From the NCBI RefSeq assembly GCF_037176765.1, contig NC_090021.1:150047074-150111073 (forward strand): 64,000 nt of DNA. Reading direction: 5' to 3'. The translations under genes and the position numbers were made by a program. Below are positions 22,838 to 33,331 of the stretch, in pieces. Numbering within the stretch: position 1 is the first letter of the stretch; every line of letters starts with the position of its first letter. Origin of the DNA: Anolis sagrei (lineage: Eukaryota; Chordata; Lepidosauria; Squamata; Anolidae). The notes below the pieces were generated by a model. It did not search any database, was not told the DNA's origin, and worked only from the letters and a program-made list of their open reading frames with translations.

Positions 22838-23965
22838 GCCCTCTGAACTCCTCGGCCATTGTACTGTGGAGTCCCGCAGGGTTCAGTACTGTCCCCTATA
22901 TTGTTTAACATATACATAAAGCCATTGGGAGAGATCATCCGGAGTTTTGGGGTGCGGTGTCATCTGTACGCAGATGATGTCCAACTCTATCACTCCTTTT
23001 CACCTGCTACTAAGGAGGCTGTTCAGGTCCTGAACCAGTGCTTGGCCGCTGTGACGGACTGGATGAGGGACAACAGATTGAAACTAAATCCAGACAAGAT
23101 ACGGGGTTACAGCCTGTACTGGACGGGGTCACACTTCCACTAAAGGCGCAGGTTCGCAGTCTGGGAGTTCTCCTACACTCATCGCTGAGCCTGGAACCCC
23201 AGGTTTCGGCGGTGGTCAGGGGAGCTTTTGCACAACTAAAACTTGTGCGCCAGCTGCGCCCGTACCTTGGGAAGGCTGACTTGGCCATGGTAGTCCACGC
23301 TTTGGTTACATCCCATTTAGACTACTGCAATGCTCTCTACGTGGGGTTGCCTCTGAAGACTGCCCGGAAGCTGCAGCAAGTACAACGTGCGGCAGCCAGA
23401 TTACTAATGGGTGCTGGGTACAGGGAGCACACCATTCCGCTGTTACACCAGCTCCACTGGTTGCCAATTAGCTTCCGAGCACAATTCAAAGTGCTGGTGT
23501 TAGCCTATAAAGCCCTAAACGACTCCGGCCCGGTTTACCTCTCCGAACGTATTCTCCCCTACGAACCATCAAGATTACTAAGATCATCTGGAGGGGCCCT
23601 GCTCTCGGTCCCACCAACCTCACAAGCGCAGCTGGTGGGGACGAGGGACAGAGCCTTCTCGGTAGTGACCCCGCAACTCTGGAACTCTCTCCCGCCAGAG
23701 GTTAGAACCGCCCCAACAATCCTGACATTCAGGAAACAGGTGAAGTCGTGGTTATGGAGACAGGCTTTCGAAGAATGAGACAATGATCTGGATGGAAGAC
23801 GGTGTATATTCAATTTTAGTATGACGACTGACCACTGTAGTTTTAAATATATGTGCTTTTTAATGTTTTATTGTAATGTGTATTTTGATATTTTACCGAC
23901 TGTATGTGTTTTTATGGTTATGAGGTATATAAAACTTTGAAATAAATAAATAAATAAAATAAGAA
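22838..23965 (+). mobile_element. L2-type LINE, 3' half with RT
   Basis: The reverse transcriptase begins GVPQGSVLSPILFNIYIKPL, with the catalytic box YADDVQLYHSF. It continues in a second frame (about 23038-23778) through RLLMGAGYREHTIPLLHQLHW and GTRDRAFSVVTPQLWNSLPP to WLWRQAFEE. The change of frame lies near 23100. The 3' UTR ends in an (AAAT)n tail at about 23940-23965. There is no endonuclease domain, so it is 5'-truncated. It is antisense to the ABHD13 transcript. Confidence 0.92.
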
Positions 23966-23984
23966 GAGAGGGTATGTGAGGGGG

Positions 23985-24219
23985 GTTTTAATCAGTTTGT
24001 CTTTTAATCATTACATGTAGCCTGCCCATTGTTATTGTGCCAGTGCTTATTGTAATTTTTTACATTGTTATGTATGTATATGTTTTATGTTAATATGTTA
24101 TTGTTCGCGTTTTCGGTTTGTGTTTTGTTTTTTTCTTTACTGTAATTGTTATTTGGACTTGGCCTCATGTAAGCCGCTCTGAGTCCCCATCGGGGAGATG
24201 GTGGCGGGGTATAATAAAG

Positions 24220-24268
<49 letters not shown>
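23985..24268 (+). mobile_element. L2 LINE 3' end with (ATT)n
   Basis: The 3' UTR has the block ggcctcatgtaagccgctct, gagtccccatcggggagatg and a gggtataataaagttt end, followed by about 45 bp of ATT repeats. Confidence 0.85.
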
Positions 24269-25080
24269 TATTAAGTGGCAGATGTGCTAAAGAACCCTGT
24301 TAGTGAATTGTCAAGATCTATAACAGGGCACTGGCAAGAGTGTCCTGGTGAACACTGTACTCTAAAGATGTACATCAGCACTCCCTCGTCGGTATCCCAG
24401 TGTGTATTGGGCTCATACATAATGTAACAGTAGCACCTTGTTGAATATGAACATTGAAAAACTGCTCAATACTATTTCTCACCATGTCCCCTCTACACCT
24501 CTAGGTGAAATGAGGGTGGGTTGCCATGCTTTTTTATATTCCTCATCTGTTTTAGATCTTTTAGATCCTTTTAAAAGCAGGAAGTCAGCTGGAAGGGGGG
24601 GGGGACAAAACTAAACTGCCCACACAGTAGAGTATGCTGAGCAACACAATCGATTTTCACACATAAAAATAAATAGTGGTGTGGGAACATTCTGAAATCA
24701 TAAAAACAACATGAGGCCGTTTTCCTCACCTCTTGGCACATTTGCATTGACAATTTAATCTAAAGGTTCCCCAAAATTGCTCCATGGAAGCAAAACGCTG
24801 AACAGTCGATCTAGGGCAAGCCCACTTTAAGGCAGCCTTGACCTGTGTTAACCCAAGTCACAGGATACTCCAAATTCTGGCCCAGAATTCGGAGCAACCC
24901 ATGATTTTGGGCCCACGTAAATAGATGCCTCAGTTCCAAGACAGAATCAAATACAACTGTTCACACAGCCATCCTGTATTTCCCAGGCTCATTAGCCAGG
25001 GCAACAGAGTGATCAGGGAAAGGAGGAAGGACAAAGAGGGAGAGATTCCTTCTTTCCCTTCTCCCCCATACAACATCCCT
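24269..25080. other. ABHD13 intron, no recognised element
   Basis: It contains a G-homopolymer at about 24595-24604 and otherwise unique-looking sequence. Confidence 0.4.
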
Positions 25081-25081
25081 G

Positions 25082-25445
25082 CAGGTGACAGATGAACAGC
25101 AGGATCCATTAAAATCTTGGTTTTGCGATCAGGCTTTCGGACAATAAACATAAAGTAGCACTTTGATTGGAAATGGACTAGCAAAATGATATATATGAGG
25201 ATACGGTTTTATTGTTCTATCAACGGGTTTGTGGACTGAATATTGTTTTCAATTAATGACTGTTATGATAATTTGGTTATAATTAATTGCTATTCTTTTT
25301 ACCTTGTATGTATTTATGGTTTTATACTATGTTATTGATTTGTGGCATCGAATTACTGCCTATGTTAGCTGCTCTGAGCCCCCCCCCCCCCCCCGCGGGG
25401 GTTGAGAAGGGCGGGGTAAAAATGCTGGAAACAAATAAAATAAAT
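25082..25445 (+). mobile_element. L2-subfamily 3' end
   Basis: It shares ataatttggttataattaat, tggttttatactatgttatt and gagaagggcggggtaaaaat with 44975-45165 and, reversed, with 34570-34830. A C-homopolymer of about 16 at 25379-25394 sits at the same internal position as the G/C runs in those copies. Confidence 0.8.
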
Positions 25446-26268
25446 ATAATGTCATGCCTAGGAGATTACTGTGACACATAAAATTTGAGTGTATGATAGG
25501 GTTGGCCATCCAAAGGTACCAAACCAGGTTCAGCACTGCTGGGCAGTCAGGACTTCCTCCCAATTCCACAATGGTAGCTGTGAAAACCACCTTGGGCTGA
25601 TCCCATGTAAACTATGCCAGATGAGCCCCAGGATAATGGGTTAGTGTAGCTCCACCCTCTGATAAAATGCCTCGCTCTGGCTTAGAATGATTACATACAA
25701 GTCATCCTATTTTCCTAACTTTAATTTTTTTTGGGTAAACAATTAAAGTAGTTTCCCTAATCTTTTTTATTATTTGTAGTAATACAGTGTTGTTTGGAAA
25801 CACTTATATAATGCAAAAAGCTGTCAGGGACCATTCTATAAGGACAAAACTATAATGGCATGCACTTTCAAATACACACTTCTTCAATAACTCTCAGTAT
25901 ATATTCCTAGAGAGAACATTGAGAAAACAAATCCTAAATCTCATTTCAGTGCAACCATTTAGAATTACCGAGAGCAATACCAATAATGGAAAAGACTTCA
26001 ATTCATATTAATGATGTTGTGATTACAATATAGTAAGGGTACAATCAAATATCGTAAGGATATTTGGAAGCATATGAAACCTTTGACATACAAAAGAATA
26101 TCATTTTTCCAGTTCTAATTTCACCTATGAGTGCAGTCATTAGCAATGTAATGTAAGATATACTATACCTGACAGGACAGAAAATATAGTGCAGTCTGAG
26201 TTTTCTGGTAATATACATTATATACAGTACATTAAGATAAAAAGAACAGCCATTAGGTAAAGTCGTAC
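25446..26268. other. ABHD13 intron, unique-looking
   Basis: No exon or repeat is recognised apart from the small ORF that begins just to the right. Confidence 0.4.
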
Positions 26269-26439
26269 CTAATAATCAATTTCTTGAATGAAGACTCTCT
26301 TATAAAGGCCATCTCTTTTCAACTTTAAATCAGGAACTGTTTCATAAACAAGAATACCCACAGGATTTAGTACTAGAGCTAGAACAAGGAGGAAAAAGAA
26401 AATAAATTCAAGCAATACATGTTTAAGACACTGGAACAT
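26269..26439 (-). CDS. Candidate 56-residue membrane microprotein
   Basis: This is an uninterrupted 57-codon frame, ATG to TAG, on the minus strand and below the usual length cutoff. It starts MFQCLKHV, then has one strongly hydrophobic segment LLEFIFFFLLVLALVL (about residues 9-24), a NPVG turn, and a charged, protein-like tail (TVPDLKLKRDGL, then YKRVFIQEIDY). The composition is that of a small single-pass membrane protein rather than random AT-rich translation. It lies inside the inferred first intron of ABHD13, on the same strand. An A is at -3 of the ATG. I do not recognise the family. It could equally be a chance frame, a terminal exon of an unrecognised gene (ttgttctag upstream resembles an acceptor) or an old transposon fragment. 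Confidence 0.3.
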   Translation of the reverse strand: MFQCLKHVLLEFIFFFLLVLALVLNPVGILVYETVPDLKLKRDGLYKRVFIQEIDY

Positions 26440-26727
26440 TTTTTTAATTAAAAAAAATCATTGCTAGAATTGCTATACCAGCACATTAAGTGATATAAGA
26501 AGCACTCTTGTTGGTGACTTGAAGTTGAACAGTGAAAATTGTTGAACAAGGCATTTAAGAGGGAAAACATTAGGAGCCATCATCCAACAATGGACACCTC
26601 AGCCACTTTGAACTAGTATATTCTACTGTTTTGTTACAGTAATTGCACATAACTACTATAATTGGATAAACTTTAGGGGCTCTTTTCTCCCTCATTTTTG
26701 CAACTATTGGGGCGAAACTTGCTAGAA

Positions 26728-26860
26728 TGGGGACCCACAGGGCCATCTAGTTCAACTCCCTTCTTCCAGGCAGAAGGGAACCATCAAAACTCTCCTGACA
26801 GATGGCCATCCGGCCTCTAAATTAAAATGCTTCCCCTATTGAGTTGGAAGGGACCCCCAA
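26728..26860 (-). mobile_element. CR1 3' fragment
   Basis: It has the CR1-like gggccatctagttcaactcc and gatggccatccggcctctaa blocks in reverse orientation. The copy is decayed. Confidence 0.6.
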
Positions 26861-27487
26861 CAGCTATCCATTTAGGGATTTCTTCCCAACACAGAACTGA
26901 TTTATTTACTATAAGTATCAGTCAGTCCTCCTTGTTGCAGATTCAACAATTTATTGGTACTCTGGCTACCTGCTGCTACGAAGAGACAAATCTCTCCCCG
27001 ATCCTGATTTGGGTTTTCTGATGCTGAGCAGAATTCTGGGAAATGTAGTTTAGGGCAGGGCCTTTTGTATCTTCTGGAATAGGGCTCCTTGCCTTCCCAA
27101 ACTACACTGCCCAGGGTTCTGTGCTTTCTTTCACAGCAAACTCTGCTTTCTTCCTGCTTTCTCTCTCCTAATGGCAAGAGACCAATAATTTAAAGAGGAA
27201 AGGCATCCTTTCTGGCCTTGCTTTGCTTCCTTGTGATGATCATAAAACTGACTTTGGGAGGCTTCTGAGACTTATAAAATGCAAATTAAAAAGTAGTGCG
27301 TAAGTTTCGATTCTCAAGTTTTTGGCACAGGCCACGTCCACGTGTCGGATATCACCTGTTAAGTGTGAATTTCACAAATTTGATACAACTTAATGAAGAC
27401 TAACAAATCTGCACACCCCCATTCCCTATGAAGTAAATCCCTTTATTTTTTTAATTAAAAAGTCAGCTTAAAAATATGGGTTGGTAC
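26861..27487. other. ABHD13 intron with fold-back at 27027-27122
   Basis: There is an imperfect inverted repeat, gaattctgggaaatgtagtt versus aaactacactgcccagggtt. Its left arm resembles the ZNF143/THAP11 motif (ACTACAnnTCCCA). It may be a small MITE. The rest is unassigned. Confidence 0.4.
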
Positions 27488-27720
27488 TAAATAATAATAA
27501 TTATTATACTTTATTTGTATTCTGCCCTATCTCTCCTAGGGGACTCAGGGCAGATTCCAGCAATCACAAACAGGAAGGCAAACATTCAATGCCTTAAAAC
27601 TACCCATAAACACAAATACAATAACGACCCACCTGAATTCCAAAGTAAACCAACATCTAATCATGAATTGTAACATAAAACTAAATGTACATAATCAAAT
27701 TAAATTATAGCTAACCTAAA
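27488..27720 (-). mobile_element. LINE/SINE 3' end with (AAT)n
   Basis: An aataataataatta start is followed by ctttatttgtattctgccct and ggggactcagggcagattcc. The same 3' block is seen at 43190-43260 and 49821-49890. Confidence 0.65.
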
Positions 27721-27761
27721 AACATGAACCTCGATTTCAGAATCACTTAAGGTCATGCCAA

Positions 27762-28090
27762 TTACAGCCCCTGGTGGTGCAGCGGGTTAAACCGCTTAGG
27801 TGGTGAGCCTGCTGACTGAAAGGTCAGCAGTTTGAATCCGGGGAGCGGGGAGAGCTCCCACCATTACCCCCAGCTTCGGCCAACCAAGAAGTTCGAAAAC
27901 ATGCAAATCAATGTAGATCAATAGGGATCGATTCAGCGGGAAGGCATGGCGCTCCATGCAGTCATGCTGGCCACATGTTCTTGGAGGTGTCTATGGACAA
28001 CGCCGGCTCCTTGGCTTAGAAATGGAGATGAGCACCACTCCCCAGAGTGGGACACAACTAGACTTTACAATTTTACTAAAGGTTCCATTA
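27762..28090 (+). mobile_element. Sauria-type SINE, near full length
   Basis: The tRNA-like head gcccctggtggtgcagcggg carries a B-box-like gtttgaatccggggag. The body includes acatgcaaatcaatgtagat, ccatgcagtcatgctggcca and gaaatggagatgagcaccac. The tail is the BovB-like acaactagactt region. Confidence 0.9.
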
Positions 28091-28446
28091 AGAAAGTTTA
28101 AAATTAATTATGTCACCATGATTCAACAGCGCCAACTGAGCTGACAAGGCCATGATAGTTTCCAGTCAAGGTGTATTAATTAGTCCAGACCTAATGAGCA
28201 CAAATAGGTTTTTAATTGTTTTTGAAGGAGAGAAGGGTGGGGGCCATTTTTATTTCTTTAGGGAGGGGTTCCAGTTGCAAGGAGTAATCATGGAGAAGGT
28301 CCTTTCTCTTGTTCGCACTAAAGGACAGGTAGTCTAAACAGAAAAGTTGCATTACCAGTCAAAAGCCCACTGTGCAACGCTTTTCCTCTTTATGGATCAG
28401 AAGTTGGAAAGCACAGGTCAAATCCAAGTGGGACAACCTCACCAGC
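28091..28446. other. ABHD13 intron, L2-like debris
   Basis: A short stretch (28250-28340: ggttccagttgcaaggag, gagaaggtcctttctcttgt) resembles a decayed minus-strand L2 coding end. The rest is unassigned. Confidence 0.4.
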
Positions 28447-28539
28447 TCAGGGCCCTTCCACACAGCCATATAACCCAGAATACCAAGGCAGAAAACCCCA
28501 CAATATCTGTTTTGAACTGGGTTATCTGAGTCCACACTG
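28447..28539. mobile_element. MITE left half, split by insertions
   Basis: The left end gggcccttccacacagccat runs to tgagtccacactg (28527-28539), where a 2.26-kb stack of other elements begins. The right half starts with the same 13 bases at 30800. Confidence 0.75.
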
Positions 28540-28587
28540 GGTTGTTGTAGGTTTTTTCGGGCTATATGGCCATGTTCTAGAGGCATT

Positions 28588-28640
28588 TCTCCTGACGTTT
28601 CGCCTGCATCTATGGCAAGCATCCTCAGAGATAGTGAGGT
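28588..28640 (-). ncRNA. Hammerhead ribozyme motif (Penelope-like)
   Basis: On the minus strand: CTGAGGA (28622-28628), stem II, GAAAC and the GTC triplet (28594-28596). Core bases are intact, and stem I begins TCT/AGG with one wobble pair. Confidence 0.62.
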
Positions 28641-29533
28641 CTGTTGGAACTAGGAAAATTGGGTTTATATATCTGTGGAATGACCAGGATGGGACAAAGA
28701 ACTCTTGTCTGTTGGAGCTAGGTATGAATGTTTCAACTGACCACCTTGATTAGGATTTGATGGCCTGGCACTTTTTTGGTGTGGCCTGGCAGTGCCTGGG
28801 GGAATATTTTGTTGAGAGGTGATTAGCTGTCCCTGATTGTTTCCTCTCTGTTGTTTTGCTGTTGTAATTTTAGAGGTTTTTTTTAATACTGGTAGCCAGA
28901 TTTTGTTCATTTTCATGGCTTCCTCCTTTCTTTTGAAATTGTCCACATGCTTATGGATTTCAATGGCTTCTCCGTGTAGTCTGACATGGTGGTTGTGAGA
29001 GTGGTCCAGCATTTCTGTGTTCTCAACTAATATGTAGTGTCCAGGTTGGTTCATCAGGTGCTCTGCTATGACTGACTTCTCTGGCTGAATAAGTCTGCAG
29101 TGCCTTTCATGTTCCTTGATTCGTATTTGGGCAACGCTGCGTTTGGTGGTCCCTATGTAGACTTGTGCACAGCTGCATGGTATACGGTAGACTCCTGCAG
29201 AAGTGAGGATGCTTCTTGTCTTTCGCTGAATGTAGCATTTGTTAGATTTTCTTGGTGGGTCTGTAGATAGTTTGTATGTTGTGTTTCCTCATCAGCTTCC
29301 CTATGCGGTCAATGGTTTCCTTGATGTATGGCAAGAACACTTTTCCTCTGGGTGGATCTTTGTCTTTACTCTCGTGGCTTGTTCTCAGTCTTGCAGACCG
29401 ATGTCTGAAGCGGAGTATCCATTGGCCTGTAAAGCCTAGTTTAGGTGGTTCAGTTCATCTTGGAGGAGGAGGTGGGGTTTGCAGATTCTTTTCATAGATG
29501 TAGGCAAAACGTCAGGAGAGAATACCTCTATAG

Positions 29534-29870
29534 CAGGGGTCCTCAAACTTTTTAAACAGAGGGCCAGGTCACAGTCCCTCAAATAGTTGGAGGGCCAGAT
29601 TATCATTTGAAAAAAACACGAATGAATTCCTATGCAAACTGCACATATCTTATTTATAGTGCAAAAAACACTTAAAAACAATACAATAATTAAAATGCAG
29701 AGTAATTTTAACAAATATGAACTTATTCGTATTTCAATAGGAAGTGTGGGCCTGCTTTTGGCTGATGAGATAGGATTGTTGTCGTTATTGTTGTTGACCC
29801 TGAGCGAGGGCCAGGTAAATGACCTTGGAGGGCCGTATCTGGCCCCCGGGCCTTAGTTTGAGGACCCCTG
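29534..29870 (+). mobile_element. OposCharlie1-like hAT copy 3
   Basis: It has full terminal repeats with a perfect 8-bp target duplication CTCTATAG at 29526-29533 and 29871-29878. It is inserted into the Penelope-like end, whose sequence continues across it (aatacctctatag | catggccatatagccc). Confidence 0.92.
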
Positions 29871-29949
29871 CTCTATAGCATGGCCATATAGCCCGAAAAA
29901 ACCTACAACAACCCAGTGATGCCGGCCATGAAAGCTTTTGACAATACAT

Positions 29950-30524
29950 TTTAAATGTTGTTGTGTTACTGTTAATGTTTATTGCTTATTTTTGTTATGA
30001 TTTTACTTTATTGTTTTGTATTATAAGAGATAGGGCCTTCTCGGTGGTGGCTCCCCGGCTGTGGAACGCCCTTCCTACAGACATTAGATTAGCACCATCT
30101 CTAATGGTATTCCGCAAAAAAGTAAAGACCTGGTTATTTGCGCAGGCGTTCGAATAATTAGTGCAATGATTGGTGATGACATAGGAATTGAACAATGGAT
30201 GACGAATCTGGATCGTGTTTTTAGTAATGAGACGCTAGTGAATGGTTATTATAGTCATTGTGTATTAACTGTGTATTAGATTAGGTCGTTAACTGTTTTT
30301 ATATGAGTGCATTGAATTTTTGCTGTTTTTTGTGTGTTGTGAACCGCGGTGAGTCGCCTCCGGGCTGAGAACTGCGATATAGAAGCAAAGTAAATAAATA
30401 AATAAATAATATTATTTGTTGTTATTGCTTTTATTATTGATGTATTGTGGGCTCGGCCTCATGTAAGCCGCAGCGAGTCCTTTGGGAGATGGTAGCGGGG
30501 TATAAATAAAGTATTATTATTATA
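29950..30524 (+). mobile_element. Two L2 LINE 3' ends, one nested in the other
   Basis: An L2 3' UTR (29950-30025) is interrupted by a second L2 (about 30026-30405). The second L2 encodes RDRAFSVVAPRLWNALPTDI then FRKKVKTWLFAQAFE and ends in (AAAT)n. The first then resumes with ggctcggcctcatgtaagcc and its (ATT)n tail. Confidence 0.8.
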
Positions 30525-30765
30525 GGAGCCCCCAGTGGCGCAGTGGATTAAACCCCTGTGCCAGCAGGACAGGTCGCAGGTTCAAATCCGGGGAGAGGCG
30601 GATGAGCTCCCTCTATCAGCTCCCACTCCTCATGCGGGGACATGAGAGAAGCCTCCCACAAGGATGATAAAACATCAAATCATCCAGGCGTTCCCTGGGC
30701 AACGTCCTTGCAGACGGCCAATTCTCTCACACCAGAAGCAACTTGCTCCTGACACGACAAAAAAT
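30525..30765 (+). mobile_element. Short tRNA-derived SINE
   Basis: The head ggagcccccagtggcgcagt has a B-box-like aggttcaaatccgg. The body is gcggatgagctccctctatc to gctcctgacacgacaaaa. It is inserted into the ATT tail of the preceding L2. The element at 61044-61300 is the second full copy. Confidence 0.9.
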
Positions 30766-30766
30766 A

Positions 30767-30799
<33 letters not shown>

Positions 30800-30800
<1 letters not shown>

Positions 30801-30872
30801 GAGTCCACACTGCCATTTATCCCAGTTCAAAGCAGGCAATGTGAGATTGTATTCAGCTGTGTGGAAGGGCCC
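30800..30872. mobile_element. MITE right half
   Basis: It begins with the duplicated tgagtccacactg and continues ccagttcaaagcaggcaatg to gctgtgtggaagggcccc, completing the element begun at 28447. Confidence 0.75.
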
Positions 30873-30929
30873 CCAGGAAGCTCTTCCATTTGGGAAAGAG
30901 GGAAGCGCATTCTTCACAAAGGCCACACC

Positions 30930-31760
30930 TGTAAAGACCCTCAAGGCAGGTGAGAGCCGAGCTCATGGAGGAAGCGCGTGCTTTCCCGCGGGCGGGCGCG
31001 CCTAGGCCCCGCTGCACGCCGTGCCAGATGGACAGGTCTCAGGGTGCCGGGCTAAAGCGAGGCCTATTATTGCCTGGCGCCTTGCTCGCCGCCTGCCCCT
31101 CAGGCTCCGCCTGGAAGAGACTGGAGTAGGCTTGTGCCCATTCTGAGGGAATGTTCGGCGCCAAGCCTTTTGAGGGAAAAGCAGGGATGAGGGGAATATG
31201 CAGTACACGTGGAGCAGCCCCCTCCCTCCGGTCCCTGCGCTTCCGTTGCCAAGAGACCAGCCCTTCACAGGTGCCCCAAGTATTTTATTATTGAAGGGGA
31301 AGGGGAAAGAAGGAGGGAAACCTTGCTGCGCCTGCGCGACCCAGTTCTTCCTCTCAGCTCGCCTACCTAAGCCTAAGCCTCCAGCGCTGCGGTGCTCCTC
31401 GCTCCTCACCGGGCTTGACATCCCCCGTCCCGTCCTCCTTTTCTTCCTTCCTTCCTCTCAGGTCAGTCGCCCGCCGCTTCCGGGAAGGCAGAAGCGCACC
31501 AGGAAGAAGCGCTTCCAGGGCAAAGGACGAAAAGGGCCTGAACGGCCACGCGCCCAAGCAGCAGCCTATCACAGGCAGCGCGCGGCCTAAGAAGGCGTGG
31601 CGTCGCGAGGCTGAGGGACTGCGCATGCGTGTGGAGGGCAAGACAGGAAGGAAGGAGGGGGTCTCCGTCTCTCCGCGCGCGACCGGTGAGGCAGCGTTTG
31701 CGTGTGTGTCTCGTTTCCATGGGAACCACTGACGCTTTCCTTTCGGGCTGGGGGAGGGGG
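30930..31760. promoter_or_regulatory. CpG island, inferred divergent ABHD13/LIG4 promoter
   Basis: This is the strongest GC- and CpG-rich stretch in the window, in contrast to AT-rich surroundings. It lies between ABHD13 (minus) and LIG4 (plus), which in human are transcribed head to head from start sites a few tens of bases apart. Candidate first-exon donors point outward: CCCG|gtgagg on the minus strand near 31420 and gaccg|gtgagg on the plus strand at 31685-31690. Between and around them are NRF1-like palindromes tgcgcctgcgcg (31327-31338) and tgcgcatgcgt (31620-31630). No TATA box is evident. The start sites are inference. Confidence 0.75.
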
Positions 31761-31970
31761 ACTGCCTGGGAGAGAGGCCTTCTCCCTTCCCCTCCATCTC
31801 CCTGGCTCACTTCTCAGCCCTTCATGGGTCTCCCTGGGTGAGACACTCAGGCCCAGCCTTTCCTCCTGGGCCAAAGAAAGGCAGCCCGAGGCCCCTTCCA
31901 CACGGCTGAATAAAATCCCACATTATCTGCTTTTAACTGGAATATATATATATTTATTTACTGTATTTGT

Positions 31971-33148
31971 CTTTCACCCAGCATGCTCTCCTGATGTTTC
32001 TAAGGATGCCTGCCATCGATGTGGGATAGATAGATAGATAGATACGTTTTATTGATTGGCCTATTGGCCGTATCAAAACATTTAACACATAACACAATTA
32101 ACACATAGTCATACATCCAACATACAACCCTCGGTATAAAAGGAGTTAAAATAAACAAGCTGTTAACAAGATCTCGTTCAGGTCAAATGTCTGCGTCACC
32201 TCCACAGTTTACCCCAATTATTCTAAATGTGCAATTCTCAGCTGTGTTGCTTTGAATAGAAAAAGGGCTGTTTTGTGTGTTATTTTAGGGTTCTGGCCGG
32301 CCAACAAAAATTAGGTTTTAATATATGGGTCCCAGTGTGTTTTTTGAATAATGTATGGTCCAAGGCAATGGTCTCTCTCTTTCTTATACAGCTCACAGTT
32401 AAACAATACATGTGTGATATCCTCCACCTCTGGTGCTCCACAAATACAAAATCGTTCGTTGTATGGGACTTGATTAAACCTTCTGTGCTTGTCCATTGTA
32501 TCCAGCTGTTCAAAACGAGCTCTGGTAAATACCCTCCTGAGGTGTTTAGGCATTTCTGTTTTTAGATATCGAGCTGTTTGGAAGGTATGTTTAAAGCGGC
32601 CTAACCATTTCAGTGAGCCAGCTTTACTGAGGGTAGCGATGTCTTTTTGGCCTTCTATATCCAATACTCGTTGAGCAACTATTTTTGGGTCTAACTCTTC
32701 TAAGAGATTCGGATACCGAGTTGGAAGTCCACAGCTCCTAATGTATTTTGTCAGGAGAACTAACCAAGAGGTCTGATGTTGATTTTCTATCTGCTCTAAC
32801 AGGCACAGTTTTGGGAGTCTTATCATTTTCCATGGCCATCAGTTTTGCCCAGTAGTTGTAGGCCCTGATTTTGGATAAGCCATCCACTGTGTGTACTCCC
32901 AGTTCCGCTCTTACTGCGGCAGCTGGGGTCATCCTGTCCACTCCTAGGAAACTTCGCAGGTGCTGTGATTGTGATTGCTCTAATAATGGTACCTGGTTTA
33001 GACCCCAAACTTCAGCTCCGTACAAGAGCATGGGAGTAACCTTTGCTTTATATACTTTGAGAAGTGGGTCTAAGGATCCTGGATCTAAGGAGCCTTTCAC
33101 CCAGCATTCTCTCCTGATGTTTCTAAGGATGCCTGCCATCGATGTGGG
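31971..33148 (-). mobile_element. LINE 3' fragment flanked by a 55-bp duplication
   Basis: Positions 31971-32025 and 33094-33148 are the same 55 bases with one difference and derive from a Penelope-like end that continues to about 33205. Between them is a minus-strand LINE (32026-33093) with a (TATC)n tail at its left. It encodes VYKAKVTPMLLYGAEVWGL, FLGVDRMTPAAAVRAELGV and a C-terminal knuckle CICGAPEVEDITHVLFNCEL. The protein fragments are in two frames (32311-32826, 32738-33090). The clade is not assigned. Confidence 0.8.
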
Positions 33149-33331
33149 TGAAATGTCAGGCTGGAACATGGCCAAATACAGTCCAGAAAACTTACAGCAA
33201 CCCAATTTTGTATTTCTTCCATTTTAAGGCATTCCTTTTTCCCCATATAAATATCTCTGAAACAGGGTGCATCTTAGAATCACAGGTGCATGTGTATGTG
33301 TGTGTGTGTGTATGTGTGTGTATATATATCT

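Larger units (their letters stand above)
28540..29949 (-). mobile_element. Penelope-like element with GIY-YIG endonuclease remnant
   Basis: On the minus strand the sequence reads GVYRIPCSCAQVYIGTTKRS, then IKEHERHCRLIQPEKSVIAE and LHGEAIEIHKHVDNFKRK. This is the GIY-YIG endonuclease with its CxC module that marks Penelope-like elements. The open stretch 28665-29054 carries the last part; the upstream part is in another frame and no reverse transcriptase is visible. Both ends show the same terminal repeat in opposite orientation (28540-28640 and about 29495-29949). An OC1-like hAT (29534-29870) has inserted into the right end. Confidence 0.88.
21819..31420 (-). other. ABHD13: ABHD13 5' UTR end and first intron (inferred)
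   Basis: The 35 bases 21819-21853 are 5' UTR of the coding exon, after a polypyrimidine tract and CAG on the minus strand. The likely donor of the first non-coding exon is CCCG|gtgagg at about 31416-31421. The intron is therefore about 9.6 kb and holds most of the repeats listed between 22.8 and 30.9 kb. The donor assignment is inference. Confidence 0.55.

Noticed and set aside
31163-31901. Several long overlapping ORFs in the CpG island
   Set aside because: GC-rich DNA has few stops; the frames have no recognisable domain and overlap on both strands. The region is better explained as a promoter.
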